A stretch of DNA of 64,000 bases. Source: Thiohalocapsa sp. ML1. GTDB lineage: Bacteria; Pseudomonadota; Gammaproteobacteria; Chromatiales; Chromatiaceae. The notes below the pieces were generated by a model. That model searched no databases. It was not told where the DNA came from and saw only the letters and a list, made by a program, of their open reading frames with translations. The DNA is taken from assembly GCF_001469165.1 (NCBI RefSeq), contig NZ_JABX01000025.1:1-64000 (forward strand). Reading direction: 5' to 3'. This document shows, one piece after another, positions 42,639-50,460 of the stretch (position 1 is the stretch's first letter; every line of letters begins with the position of its first letter). A program made the position numbers and the translations under genes.

Positions 42639-42703
42639 GTCGTGCAGGGTCGATTTCGATAGCGATTTCGATAGCGATTTCGATAGCGATTTCGATTTCG
42701 ATG
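42616..42703. repeat. Hexamer array (GGGATC, then CGATTT/CGATAG)
   Basis: GGGATC units occur within the antitoxin gene end, then about nine CGATTT/CGATAG units follow after a short gap. The two halves are in opposite orientation. It fills the gap between two convergent genes. Confidence 0.9.
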
Positions 42704-42714
42704 GTCCAACGTCG

Positions 42715-44403
42715 CTAATGCCCCGCAAGCAGCGCTGCGGCGGCACCGATGGCGAGGAAGCAGAGCATCGCCACCGCCCAGCGCCGCAGCAGCAGCTCGC
42801 CCGCCTGGGTGACCTGCGCGCGATGCAGCGCGGCGCCGACGCGCCCGATGCCGCGGTGGAAGTCATCGCGCAACCGCCCGGTCAGCAGCCCGCCGCGTGC
42901 CCGTGCCGCCAGCGCGGCGGCGACCGCGCCTTGCGCGAGCACCAGCAGATCCCCCGGCGGCACCCGCGGCAGCCGCGCCAGCGCGGGATACGCGACGCGG
43001 CCGACGCCGAGTGCCGCGATCAGCACGGCCAGCACCCCGAGCGCCGCGCCGCCGGCGCCCTGTTGCAGCCAGGGCAGCTTGGCGAGCAGCGTCGCCAGCG
43101 CCAGCGCGGCCAGCAGCGCACCGCCAGCGGCCAGCGCCGCCGCGATGCGGGCGTCCTCGGGCAGACCTGTCGGGACCTGGCCTCGCGCCAGCGCCCCCAG
43201 CGCGGCACCCAGCAACAGCCCGACACAGCCGACGCAGGCGAGTGCCGGCCAAGCCAGCCAAGGCAGGCCGCCGCCCGCTTGCGCCGTCAGCGGCGCGGTA
43301 CCGAGCATCGCGACGCCGACCAAGAGCAGCGACACCGCGAGCAGCACCGGGCGCATGCCCGCCCCGGAGCCGGGCACCGCCACCGACGCGAGCAGCAGCG
43401 CGGCCACGCCGAGCCCCGCCAGCACCGCGAGCACGGGCAGGACCATGGCCGCATCCGCCGCCGCGGTGGCCGGCTGCAATTGCAGCCCCGCCAACGCGAG
43501 CCACAGCATGCTTAGCGCCGCCGCCGCATAGGCCGCGACGGCCCGCGGCGAGCCCTGCAGCAAGCCCGCCAGCACGGCCCAGCCGCTGCCGGCGAGCGCC
43601 AGCAGTTGTACCAGCGCGGCCACGGCCGGCCAGTCCACCAGGCCCAGCGGCAGCACACGCAGCCCCGGCAGCAGCCCGGCGACGAGCATGAAGCCGACCA
43701 TGGGTGCCAGGAGCCAGTCTCGCGCCTGCGCCAACGCGGGCGCGAGCCAGTAGTGCACGCCCATGACGCCAGCCTTGACACCGAAGCCGAGCAGCACCAG
43801 CAACAGGAGCAGATCGCGCTCGTACGCCTGCGCCCAGGCCGCCCGCAGCGCGGCGAAGTCGAGCACGGCCGACCCATGCAGCAGCAGCAGCACGGCCTCC
43901 AGGAGCAGCAGATCGGCGACGACCAGGGAGGCGATGAGCACGGGCCCGGCAGGCCGCCCGGCCAGCAGGCCGTAGAGCGGATAGGCCGCGAGCACCGACG
44001 CCGCGAGCAGCGAGGGCAGATCCCCCGCCAGCGGGAGCCAGAACGCCCCGGCCATGGCCAACAACAGGGCCAGCAGCGTGCGAGACGTGCAGCCCCGCTC
44101 CGCCGCGAGCCAGCCGCCGATGAGCCACAGCAGCGCGACGCCACCGAGCACCCAGCGCCCCGCGGCATCGAGCGCCAGCGACGCGCCGAGCAGCACGCCG
44201 GGCAGCGGCAGCGTCGCCTCGGGCGCGGCGACGGCGATGAGCAGTGCCGGCAGCGCGGCCCAGGGCGCGAGCCGCGCCAGCGGCGCGCGCAGCCCCGGCA
44301 GCACCAGCGGCAGCGCCAGCAGCAGCGGCCAGCCGGGCGCGAGCACCAGCAGCCAGGCCGGCAGGCCGACGCCGGTGCCGGTCCCGGCCCACCAGTCAGT
44401 CAT
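42715..44403 (-). CDS. Divergent proton-translocating antiporter subunit (NuoL/M/N superfamily)
   Basis: This 562-residue protein has about 14-16 hydrophobic helices. The centre FGVKAGVMGVHYWLAPALAQA corresponds to the GVKAxxxPLHxWLPxAH motif of NuoL/M/N and MrpA/D proteins, with the key Lys kept but the region otherwise eroded. An acidic residue in ADLLLLEAVLLLL may match the conserved helix-5 Glu. It is the last gene of the Mrp-like cluster and overlaps the preceding gene by eight bases. It is probably the third, least conserved channel subunit. Confidence 0.8.
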   Translation of the reverse strand: MTDWWAGTGTGVGLPAWLLVLAPGWPLLLALPLVLPGLRAPLARLAPWAALPALLIAVAAPEATLPLPGVLLGASLALDAAGRWVLGGVALLWLIGGWLAAERGCTSRTLLALLLAMAGAFWLPLAGDLPSLLAASVLAAYPLYGLLAGRPAGPVLIASLVVADLLLLEAVLLLLHGSAVLDFAALRAAWAQAYERDLLLLLVLLGFGVKAGVMGVHYWLAPALAQARDWLLAPMVGFMLVAGLLPGLRVLPLGLVDWPAVAALVQLLALAGSGWAVLAGLLQGSPRAVAAYAAAALSMLWLALAGLQLQPATAAADAAMVLPVLAVLAGLGVAALLLASVAVPGSGAGMRPVLLAVSLLLVGVAMLGTAPLTAQAGGGLPWLAWPALACVGCVGLLLGAALGALARGQVPTGLPEDARIAAALAAGGALLAALALATLLAKLPWLQQGAGGAALGVLAVLIAALGVGRVAYPALARLPRVPPGDLLVLAQGAVAAALAARARGGLLTGRLRDDFHRGIGRVGAALHRAQVTQAGELLLRRWAVAMLCFLAIGAAAALLAGH

Positions 44404-45985
44404 CGCTGCCGGCTCCAGGGCGCAGGGGGACGTCCGCGCGCGCCTCCGGGTACTCGAACTCGCGCTCGGCGATCAAGAGCGACCACTCGAGCGGCGAGAA
44501 CGGCAACGACGCGAACAGCCCGATCAGCACCGACAGCGCCGCGGTGGTGAGCGGCGGCAGCAGCAAGAGCCAGCCCGCGTGCGCCCGCGACGGCGCCGCA
44601 TGGCCGTCGGCCGCTGCCGCATGCGTCGGCGCCGGGTCCGGCTCGGCAAACCAGGCCGCATGCAAGATGGGCAGGAAGTACGCCGCGTTCAGCAGGCTGC
44701 TCGCCATCAGCACGTACAGCGGCCAGTGCACCCCCGCCTCCAGCGCGCCCAGGCTGAGATACCACTTGGTGATGAAGCCCGCGAGCGGCGGCACGCCGAT
44801 CATGCCGAGCGCCCCGATGGTAAACGCCGCCATGGTCCAGGGCATGCGTCGGCCGACGCCGCGCATCTCGCTCACCTTGTGGATGCCGAGCGTCTCCGCC
44901 AGGTTGCCGGCGCAGAAGAACAGCGTGATCTTCATCAGGCCCTGGTGCACCAGGTGCACGATGCCGCCGACGCTCGCGAGCGGGCCGACGATGGCCACGC
45001 CGAGCACGATGTACGACACCTGGCTGACCGTGGAGAAGGCCAGGCGGCGCTTGAGGTCATCCTGGAACAGCGCCCGCAGCGAGCCGTAGATGATAGTCAC
45101 CGCCGCCACCGCGGCGAGCGGGCCGGTGACGCCGAGCTCCGCCGCCTGCTCGACGCCGAACACGTCGTAGACGATGAGCACGATGCCAAAGGCGCCGGCC
45201 TTCACCACCGCCACGGCATGCAGCAGCGCGCTCACCGGTGCCGGCGCCACCATCGCCCGCGGCAGCCAGCTATGCAGCGGCACCAGCGCCGCCTTGACGC
45301 CCACCCCGGCGATGAGCAGCGCGAAGATCGCCCGCAGCGCGCCCGGATGGGTCTCGGCCACCTCGGCGACGAAGCCCCGCGGCACGAAGCCGAGCGTGCC
45401 CGTCAGCGTATACAGCCAGACCGTGCCGGCGAGCAAGAGCGAGCCCGCCAGCACCGTGTGCGCCAGATAGACCTGCCCCGCCTGACGCGCCGCCTCGGTG
45501 CCGCGGTGCACCACCAGCGGATAGGTGGTGAGCGTCAGCAGCTCGAAAAACAGCACGAAGGTCAGCAGGTTGCCGGACATCGCCACGCCGACGGTGGCCG
45601 TCACGCAGAGGCTGAAGAAGCCGAAGAAGCGGCTGCGGTGCGGGGCGCCCTCCAGGTAGCCGATGGCGTAGATCGTGGTCAGGAACCAAAGCCCGGCGGA
45701 CAGGGCCAGGAACAGCAGCGACAGCGCCCCCACGCGCAGCACCAGGTCGAGCCCCTCCAACAGCGGCAGCCGTGCCTCGAAGCGCTGCCCTTGGTACGAG
45801 CCCCAGAGCATGAAGCCGACCAGCGCGAGCTTCATCAGCGCGCCGCCCAGGTTCAGGACGGTGCGCAGGCGCACGCGCTCCTCGGCGAGAAAGAAGATGA
45901 TCATCCCCGGCACCAGCGAGCTCGCCAGCACCAAGAGCGGGAGCAGCGCATTCGCCGGCAGTTGCGGGTCGAAGAGCGGCGTCAT
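44396..45985 (-). CDS. Mrp/Mbh-type antiporter subunit (NuoL/M/N superfamily)
   Basis: This 529-residue membrane protein has the full set of proton-channel residues: FVLFFELLTLTTYPLVV (helix-5 Glu), IAGVGVKAALVPLHSWLPRAMVAPAPVSALLHAVAVVKAG (Lys, His, Lys) and HQGLMKITLFFCAGNLAE. I chose the start at 45985, where ATGA overlaps the stop of the upstream antiporter gene; a longer frame reads through that gene. It likely moves H+ (or Na+) in the complex encoded by the cluster. Confidence 0.9.
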   Translation of the reverse strand: MTPLFDPQLPANALLPLLVLASSLVPGMIIFFLAEERVRLRTVLNLGGALMKLALVGFMLWGSYQGQRFEARLPLLEGLDLVLRVGALSLLFLALSAGLWFLTTIYAIGYLEGAPHRSRFFGFFSLCVTATVGVAMSGNLLTFVLFFELLTLTTYPLVVHRGTEAARQAGQVYLAHTVLAGSLLLAGTVWLYTLTGTLGFVPRGFVAEVAETHPGALRAIFALLIAGVGVKAALVPLHSWLPRAMVAPAPVSALLHAVAVVKAGAFGIVLIVYDVFGVEQAAELGVTGPLAAVAAVTIIYGSLRALFQDDLKRRLAFSTVSQVSYIVLGVAIVGPLASVGGIVHLVHQGLMKITLFFCAGNLAETLGIHKVSEMRGVGRRMPWTMAAFTIGALGMIGVPPLAGFITKWYLSLGALEAGVHWPLYVLMASSLLNAAYFLPILHAAWFAEPDPAPTHAAAADGHAAPSRAHAGWLLLLPPLTTAALSVLIGLFASLPFSPLEWSLLIAEREFEYPEARADVPLRPGAGSDD

Positions 45986-47469
45986 CCCGACCCCGCCGGC
46001 GCAGCGACGCCCGACACCACCGCGACCTGGCCAATCTCGAGCAGCGGCAGCACCAGCGGCGGCAGCAGGCCGAGCAGGATGGCCGCGAGCGCTAGCAGCA
46101 GCGCACTCCATTCCATCGCCGCCGGGACCTCCCGCGCCCGCTGCGCGCGTGCCGTCGGCGTGAAGGCGTGGCCGACGACGCGGAACACGTAGGCCGCCGC
46201 CAGCACGCCGCCGAGCAGGATCACCGCGACGAAGCCGTAGCGCCCCTGCCGGAACGCGGCCTCCAGCATCAGCCATTTGCCGATGAAGCCGCCGCTCGGC
46301 GGCAGGCCCATGATGCTGACGCCGGCCAGCGCGAAGGCGGTCAGGGTCAGCGGCAGCCGATGCACGATGCGGTCGAGCTCGTCGATGCGGTCGTGCCGGG
46401 CGAAGCGCAGCACGCTGCCGACACTCAGGAACATCGCCGCCTTCGCGAGCCCGTGCGCCAGCACCAGATACAGCGCGCCGGCCCAGACGGCGCCGCCGCC
46501 CACCGCCGCGAGCGGAAAGGCCATGAAGAAATAGCCGATCTGGGCCACGGTGGAGTAGGCCATCAGGAGCTTGAGCCGCGCCTGGCGCAGCGCCGCCACC
46601 GAGCCCCAGACCACGGCCACGGCGCCGAGCACGCCCAGGAATTCCGCGAGCCAGGGCCCACCGCCGTCGAAGACCTCCAGCCACAGCCGCAGCAAGAGAT
46701 AAAACGATGCCTTGACCACCAGCGCCGAGAGCACCGCGCTCACCGGCGCCGGGGCGCTGCCGTGCGCGGGCGGCAGCCAGAAGTGCAGCGGGAACAGCGC
46801 GGTCTTGAGCACCAGACCCGCCGTCATGGTGCCGAGCGCCACCGCCACCACCAGGTCCGGCGCCGTGCCGATGCGCTCGGCCACCAGCACGATGTCCACG
46901 CTGCCGCAGGCGTGGTAGATGAGCGCGACGCCGAGCAGGTACGACAGCGACCCGAGCATGCTGATCAGCAGATAGCGGATCGCCCCGCGCAGCGCCGCGG
47001 CGCTGCCGTCGAGCGCCGTCAGGCTCGCCGCAGCGAAGCCCACCAGCTCCAGCGTCACGTACAGGTTGAACAGATCACGCGACAGGAACAGCGCATCGAG
47101 CGCCGTCCACAGCATGAGCCACAGCGGCCAGAAGAAGGCGCCCTCGGTGTGCTTGTCACGGAAATAGGCATGCGCGTAGACGCTGACACCGAGCCCCACC
47201 AGTGCCGTCATCGCCATCAGCGCAACGCTGAGCCCGTCCGCCCGCCAGAGGATGCCGAGCGGCGCCGGCCAGCCGCCGAGGGCCGTCTGCTGCGTGCCCT
47301 CGGCCAGCACCGTGAGGAGCAGCCCGAGCACCGCCGCCACCGTCAACAGCGCCGTCAGCCGGCCGAGCAGCGGCGCCCGCCGCGGCAGCAAAAAGCACAG
47401 CAGCGCGCCCGTGAGCGGCACGAAGACGCTCGCGAGGGTCCACTCCATCCCGCCTGGGAAGCTCGGCAT
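45982..47469 (-). CDS. mrpD: Mrp antiporter subunit D-like protein
   Basis: This 495-residue protein has about 14 transmembrane helices. It contains SRDLFNLYVTLELVGFAAASLTAL (helix-5 Glu), LVLKTALFPLHFWLPPAHGSAPAPVSAVLSALVVKASFYLLLRL (Lys-His-Lys) and LAHGLAKAAMFLSVG, matching MrpD/NuoN-type antiporter subunits. It lies four bases after the mrpC-like gene. The following gene, also an antiporter-like subunit, starts in its stop codon. Confidence 0.9.
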   Translation of the reverse strand: MPSFPGGMEWTLASVFVPLTGALLCFLLPRRAPLLGRLTALLTVAAVLGLLLTVLAEGTQQTALGGWPAPLGILWRADGLSVALMAMTALVGLGVSVYAHAYFRDKHTEGAFFWPLWLMLWTALDALFLSRDLFNLYVTLELVGFAAASLTALDGSAAALRGAIRYLLISMLGSLSYLLGVALIYHACGSVDIVLVAERIGTAPDLVVAVALGTMTAGLVLKTALFPLHFWLPPAHGSAPAPVSAVLSALVVKASFYLLLRLWLEVFDGGGPWLAEFLGVLGAVAVVWGSVAALRQARLKLLMAYSTVAQIGYFFMAFPLAAVGGGAVWAGALYLVLAHGLAKAAMFLSVGSVLRFARHDRIDELDRIVHRLPLTLTAFALAGVSIMGLPPSGGFIGKWLMLEAAFRQGRYGFVAVILLGGVLAAAYVFRVVGHAFTPTARAQRAREVPAAMEWSALLLALAAILLGLLPPLVLPLLEIGQVAVVSGVAAPAGSG

Positions 47470-47473
47470 CCGG

Positions 47474-47800
47474 TTAGTCGTCCGTATCGTCGCCGAGGGT
47501 GGTCCGGCCCGTGACGGCGCGCAGCCGCACGATGAGCGCGAGCGCGAGCCCCGTGGCCGCCACCGCCACGACGATGCCCGTCAGCACCATCGCCTGCGGC
47601 ACCGGGTCCGGCTCCATGGGCAGCGCGGCGCCGGCCTCGGGCGCGCGCCGGGCGAGCCCGATGAAGACCAGGAAGACGCCGCTGCTGATGATATTGAGTG
47701 CCAGCACCTTGCGCAGCAGGTGCGCGTGCACGATGAGCGCGTAGAGCCCCAGGGTCACCAGCGCCATGCCCACCAACGCCCAAAACACGGGCTGGCTCAT
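47474..47800 (-). CDS. mrpC: Mrp antiporter subunit C (NuoK-like)
   Basis: This 108-residue protein has three hydrophobic helices and the NuoK/MrpC features LRKVLALNIISSGVFLVFIGLA and DPVPQAMVLTGIVVAVAATGLALALIVRLR. I chose the start at 47800 because its ATGA overlaps the stop of the MrpB-like gene; the longer frame begins inside that gene. It links antiporter subunits within the membrane complex. Confidence 0.92.
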   Translation of the reverse strand: MSQPVFWALVGMALVTLGLYALIVHAHLLRKVLALNIISSGVFLVFIGLARRAPEAGAALPMEPDPVPQAMVLTGIVVAVAATGLALALIVRLRAVTGRTTLGDDTDD

Positions 47801-48537
47801 GGACGCCCCCCGACGAACAGCGCCGCCAGCACGGCGCCGATGGAGAGCATCGCGGCCAGCTCGATGCCGACGATGATGTGCTTCGCGATCGCGGGCGGCC
47901 ACTCCAGCGGCGCCCCGCCCGGCAGCGCCGCGACACCGACGCCGAGCGCCGCAAACACGCCGACACCGAGAATCAGCGCCAGGCGCAACGGCCAGCCCAG
48001 CACCAGGGCAGGCAGCCGGCGCCCGCTGAGGCAGCCGAGGATGGCCACCGCGCCGAGCAGCGCGCCGGCCTGGAAGGCGCCGCCCGGCGCATGCGCGCCA
48101 ACCCAGAGCAGGTAGCCCGCCACCAGCACCATCAGCGGCATCAGCAGCCGCGGCAGATGCAGCAGCAAGGGCCCCGGCGCGGTGCCGCCGCAGCCGCGGG
48201 CGGTGCCCACCGACCAGGTGCCGATGAGCGCGAGCAGCAGCACCGCGACCTCCAACAGCGTGTCGTAGCCGCGGAAGTTGAGCAGCACCGCGGTCACCGG
48301 ATGGCTGACGCCACTCTCGCCGATGCGCGCCGCCACCGCCGCGGACAGGCCCGGCGCCGCCGGCGGCAACACCAGCACGGCCAGGGCCAGCACGGCAAAG
48401 AGCGCGAGCAGCAGGAGCCCGAACAGCACCCGCGCGAGGCCTGGCAGATCCTCGGCGGTGCGCGCGTCGTCGGCCGGCGGCACGCCGCCGGCCAGCGGCT
48501 CGGGCGGGCGCTCGGCCGCAGCAGGGTCAGTCGTCAT
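47797..48537 (-). CDS. MrpB-like subunit fused to an MbhE-like domain
   Basis: This 246-residue protein starts with one helix and a loop ending SHPVTAVLLNFRGYDTLLEVAVLLLALIGTWSV, typical of MbhE or the end of MrpA. It continues with an MrpB/MnhB domain (LPRLLMPLMVLVAGYLLWVGAHAPGGAFQAGALLGAVAILGCLSG and HIIVGIELAAMLSIGAVLAALFVG). In Pyrococcus Mbh these are two separate proteins (MbhE, MbhF). It overlaps the upstream DUF4040 gene by 11 bases and the downstream mrpC by four. Confidence 0.87.
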   Translation of the reverse strand: MTTDPAAAERPPEPLAGGVPPADDARTAEDLPGLARVLFGLLLLALFAVLALAVLVLPPAAPGLSAAVAARIGESGVSHPVTAVLLNFRGYDTLLEVAVLLLALIGTWSVGTARGCGGTAPGPLLLHLPRLLMPLMVLVAGYLLWVGAHAPGGAFQAGALLGAVAILGCLSGRRLPALVLGWPLRLALILGVGVFAALGVGVAALPGGAPLEWPPAIAKHIIVGIELAAMLSIGAVLAALFVGGRP

Positions 48538-48835
48538 GCCGGACCTCCGACGCCTCCGCCGCAGGGGCCTGGCCGCGGGCCATCGTCGGCTCCAGCCGCA
48601 CCAGCGCCGCGAGCAAGAGCGCGCCCGTTACGCCGGCGCCGATGGCGACCTCCGCCAGCGCCACGTCCACCGCGGCGAGCCGCGCCCACACCAGCGCGAG
48701 CACGACGCCGAAGGCAATAAAGAGCACCACCGCGAGGAATAGCGTCGGCGTGGCCAGCGCCCGCCAGGCGAGCCAGAGCACGACGAATGCCAGCACGCCG
48801 TCCAGCGCCCAGTCGAGCAGGCTCATCGCGTCCAT
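48527..48835 (-). CDS. DUF4040/MbhD-like subunit (MrpA C-terminal module)
   Basis: This protein of about 102 residues has three helices (LLDWALDGVLAFVVLWLAWRAL, PTLFLAVVLFIAFGVVLALVWARL, DVALAEVAIGAGVTGALLLAALVRL). The DVALAEVAIGAGVTGALLL block is the signature of the DUF4040 domain found at the C terminus of MrpA or as free MbhD. Start uncertain: ATG 48826 overlaps the mrpG stop (ATGA), and ATG 48835 is preceded by AGG. It is one link in the split-MrpA organisation of this cluster. Confidence 0.87.
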   Translation of the reverse strand: MDAMSLLDWALDGVLAFVVLWLAWRALATPTLFLAVVLFIAFGVVLALVWARLAAVDVALAEVAIGAGVTGALLLAALVRLEPTMARGQAPAAEASEVRHDD

Positions 48836-49128
48836 GGCCTGATCCGCCGAGCCAGGGACCAATTCGCAACGAGCTGGCTCGCGGCGCCGGACGCCGTCAG
48901 CACCAAGAGCCAGATGACGATGAGCTTGCCGACGTCGGCCGCGGACTCGGCGCGCAGCACCAGCCCGATCACCACCAGCCCCAAGCCCAGGTTGTCCGCC
49001 TTGGTCAGCGCATGCAGGCGCGTGTAGACGTCCGGGAAGCGCAACAGCCCCAGGGTGCCGGCAAAGAAAAAGGCGCCGCCGGCGATGAGCAGCGCGGCGG
49101 ACAGGCCATCGATCAGGCTATCCATCAT
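48823..49128 (-). CDS. mrpG: Mrp antiporter subunit G
   Basis: This 101-residue protein has the MrpG/MnhG pattern LIAGGAFFFAGTLGLLRFPDVYTRLHALTKADNLGLGLVVIGLVL, followed by a third helix (LIVIWLLVLTASGAASQLVAN). The conserved GLLRFPDVYTRLHA(L/A)TKADNLG stretch identifies it. Start at 49128 (MMDSLIDG) overlaps mrpF by 11 bases. Confidence 0.95.
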   Translation of the reverse strand: MMDSLIDGLSAALLIAGGAFFFAGTLGLLRFPDVYTRLHALTKADNLGLGLVVIGLVLRAESAADVGKLIVIWLLVLTASGAASQLVANWSLARRIRPWTR

Positions 49129-49402
49129 CGGTTTCCCCCAGCTCCGGTCGGGCGGATTTGACGCTCGCGATGAAGGCGACCACGGCGATGACCGCGAGCA
49201 GCGCCAGCACCAGCGCCACGTCGCGCAGCGCCGGCAGCGCCAGCGCCTCGGCGAGCAAGAGCAGGATCGCCGCCGCGGTGGTGCCGAAGAGCTGCGCGGA
49301 CAGCATGCGGTCCGCCGCGGTGGGGCCGCGGCGCAGCCGCCAAAGCCCGGCGGCCAGCAACAGCAGCAGGAACAGCGCGAGCGCAAGCTGCAGCGTTGTC
49401 AC
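49118..49402 (-). CDS. mrpF: Mrp antiporter subunit F
   Basis: This 94-residue protein has three helices with the MrpF signature RRGPTAADRMLSAQLFGTTAAAILLLLAEAL and ALRDVALVLALLAVIAVVAFIA. Its start overlaps the mrpE stop by four bases (ATGA), showing coupled translation along the cluster. Confidence 0.95.
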   Translation of the reverse strand: MTTLQLALALFLLLLLAAGLWRLRRGPTAADRMLSAQLFGTTAAAILLLLAEALALPALRDVALVLALLAVIAVVAFIASVKSARPELGETDDG

Positions 49403-49980
49403 GACGGCGCCCCGTTGAGCTTGATGCCGAACACCTGGGCGACGCGCCGCTCCAGCCGCGCGAGGTCATCATCGTAGCTGCGCGTGGCGTCGAGCACATG
49501 CACCCGCAGCCGGTCGCCGTCGATCACCGCGAGCGTGCCCGGCATCAGGCTCACCAGGCTCGCGAGCAGCACCGGCGCCGGCCCCGGCGAGAGCCGCAGC
49601 GGATAGTCCAGCAGCGCCGGCGCCAGCGGCATGCGCGGCCGTAGCGCCAGCAGCGACACGTCGACGCCGCCCTTTAGCGACTCCCACAGGAACAGCGGCA
49701 CGAGCAGCGGCAGCCGCAGCAGCGTCGGCAGCAGCGCGGACCGCGCGGGCGTGGCCGCCGGACCCTCCACCAGCAGCGGCAGCACCGCCGCCGCCGCCGC
49801 CGAACCGGCACCGAACAGCCAGGCGTCGGTGCGCCCGCCGGTGAGCAGCCACCAGAGGAACAGGAACACGACAAAGCGCCCCGCCACGGCCAGCAGCGGC
49901 GCCGACCAGTGCATGGCGGGCGGGCCAGCGGGCGGGGGTCCGGTCTCGGTGTGCGTCTGGGCTGCGGCGTCCGGCGGCAT
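49399..49980 (-). CDS. mrpE: Mrp antiporter subunit E
   Basis: This 193-residue protein, first of the cluster, has two or three N-terminal helices (FVVFLFLWWLLTGG, AWLFGAGSAAAAAVLPLLV, LLRLPLLVPLFLWESLKGGVDV) and the MrpE C-terminal part with YPLRLSPGPAPVLLASLVSLMPGTLAV and VHVLDATRSYDDDLARLERRVAQVFG. Start 49980 is preceded by GGAAAC; a downstream Met (MHWSAP) is a possible shorter start. The complex is predicted to sit in the inner membrane exchanging Na+ for H+. Confidence 0.92.
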   Translation of the reverse strand: MPPDAAAQTHTETGPPPAGPPAMHWSAPLLAVAGRFVVFLFLWWLLTGGRTDAWLFGAGSAAAAAVLPLLVEGPAATPARSALLPTLLRLPLLVPLFLWESLKGGVDVSLLALRPRMPLAPALLDYPLRLSPGPAPVLLASLVSLMPGTLAVIDGDRLRVHVLDATRSYDDDLARLERRVAQVFGIKLNGAPS

Positions 49981-50287
49981 ATTCGATTTGTTTCCGGTGC
50001 GTGCTGGGATGCGGCGATCGTTCCAGGCGCGGAGCTTACCGCGTGTTGGCCTCAGCCTAAACCCGTCGCGCGCAACGGCGCGTCCGCGCCCGGCCAACGC
50101 GGCACTTGCAATGTCGGGGATGTTCCTTATTACACTGCACAGCAACGGGCGTTGTGCCGCGCCGGCCGCCCGGTGCCGCCGAGCAGGGGTTCCCGTAAGC
50201 TGTGCGCGAGCCGCCGGCGCCCGGTGCTCCCGCGCTGGTTTCCCAAGCGCTGGCGAGGCAGAGCGTCAGATCGACGAGTCGTGCCCA
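49981..50287. other. Divergent promoter region between mrpE and opgH, no gene recognised
   Basis: The gap must hold the promoters of both the Mrp cluster and opgH. A patch TTCCTTATTACACTGC (about 50123-50138) is AT-rich. No gene-like frame and no clear operator were found. The right side is taken up by the hexamer hairpin at 50288-50390. Confidence 0.4.
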
Positions 50288-50390
50288 TCGGTATCGAAAT
50301 CGCTATCGAAATCGCTATCGAAATCGAACCGAGTGGTGACCGGTCCCGATTTCGATCCCGATCTCGACCCCGATTTCGATTTCGATTTGG
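50288..50390. repeat. Inverted hexamer array upstream of opgH
   Basis: The left arm has GGTATC/GAAATC/GCTATC units, the right arm CGATTT/CGATCC/CGACCC units, separated by about 18 bases (ACCGAGTGGTGACCGG). The arms are complementary, so a long imperfect hairpin of about 35 bp can form between the mrpE/opgH promoter region and opgH. Confidence 0.9.
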
Positions 50391-50460
50391 ACGCGCCCGC
50401 CGCCGTGTCGAAAGTAGTTATCCGCAAACCCTTGGCGCCGTCAATCTAGGTAGTAGTTGC

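Noticed and set aside
44054-46192. Long plus-strand frame (712 codons) opposite the Mrp cluster
   Set aside because: Antisense to well-supported antiporter subunits; Arg/Gln/His-rich composition without any domain.
44396-46684. 762-codon frame as one fused antiporter protein
   Set aside because: Its first 233 codons lie out of frame over the MrpD-like gene; the ATGA overlap at 45982-45985 and the conserved start MTPLFDPQLPANALL show the real gene begins at 45985.
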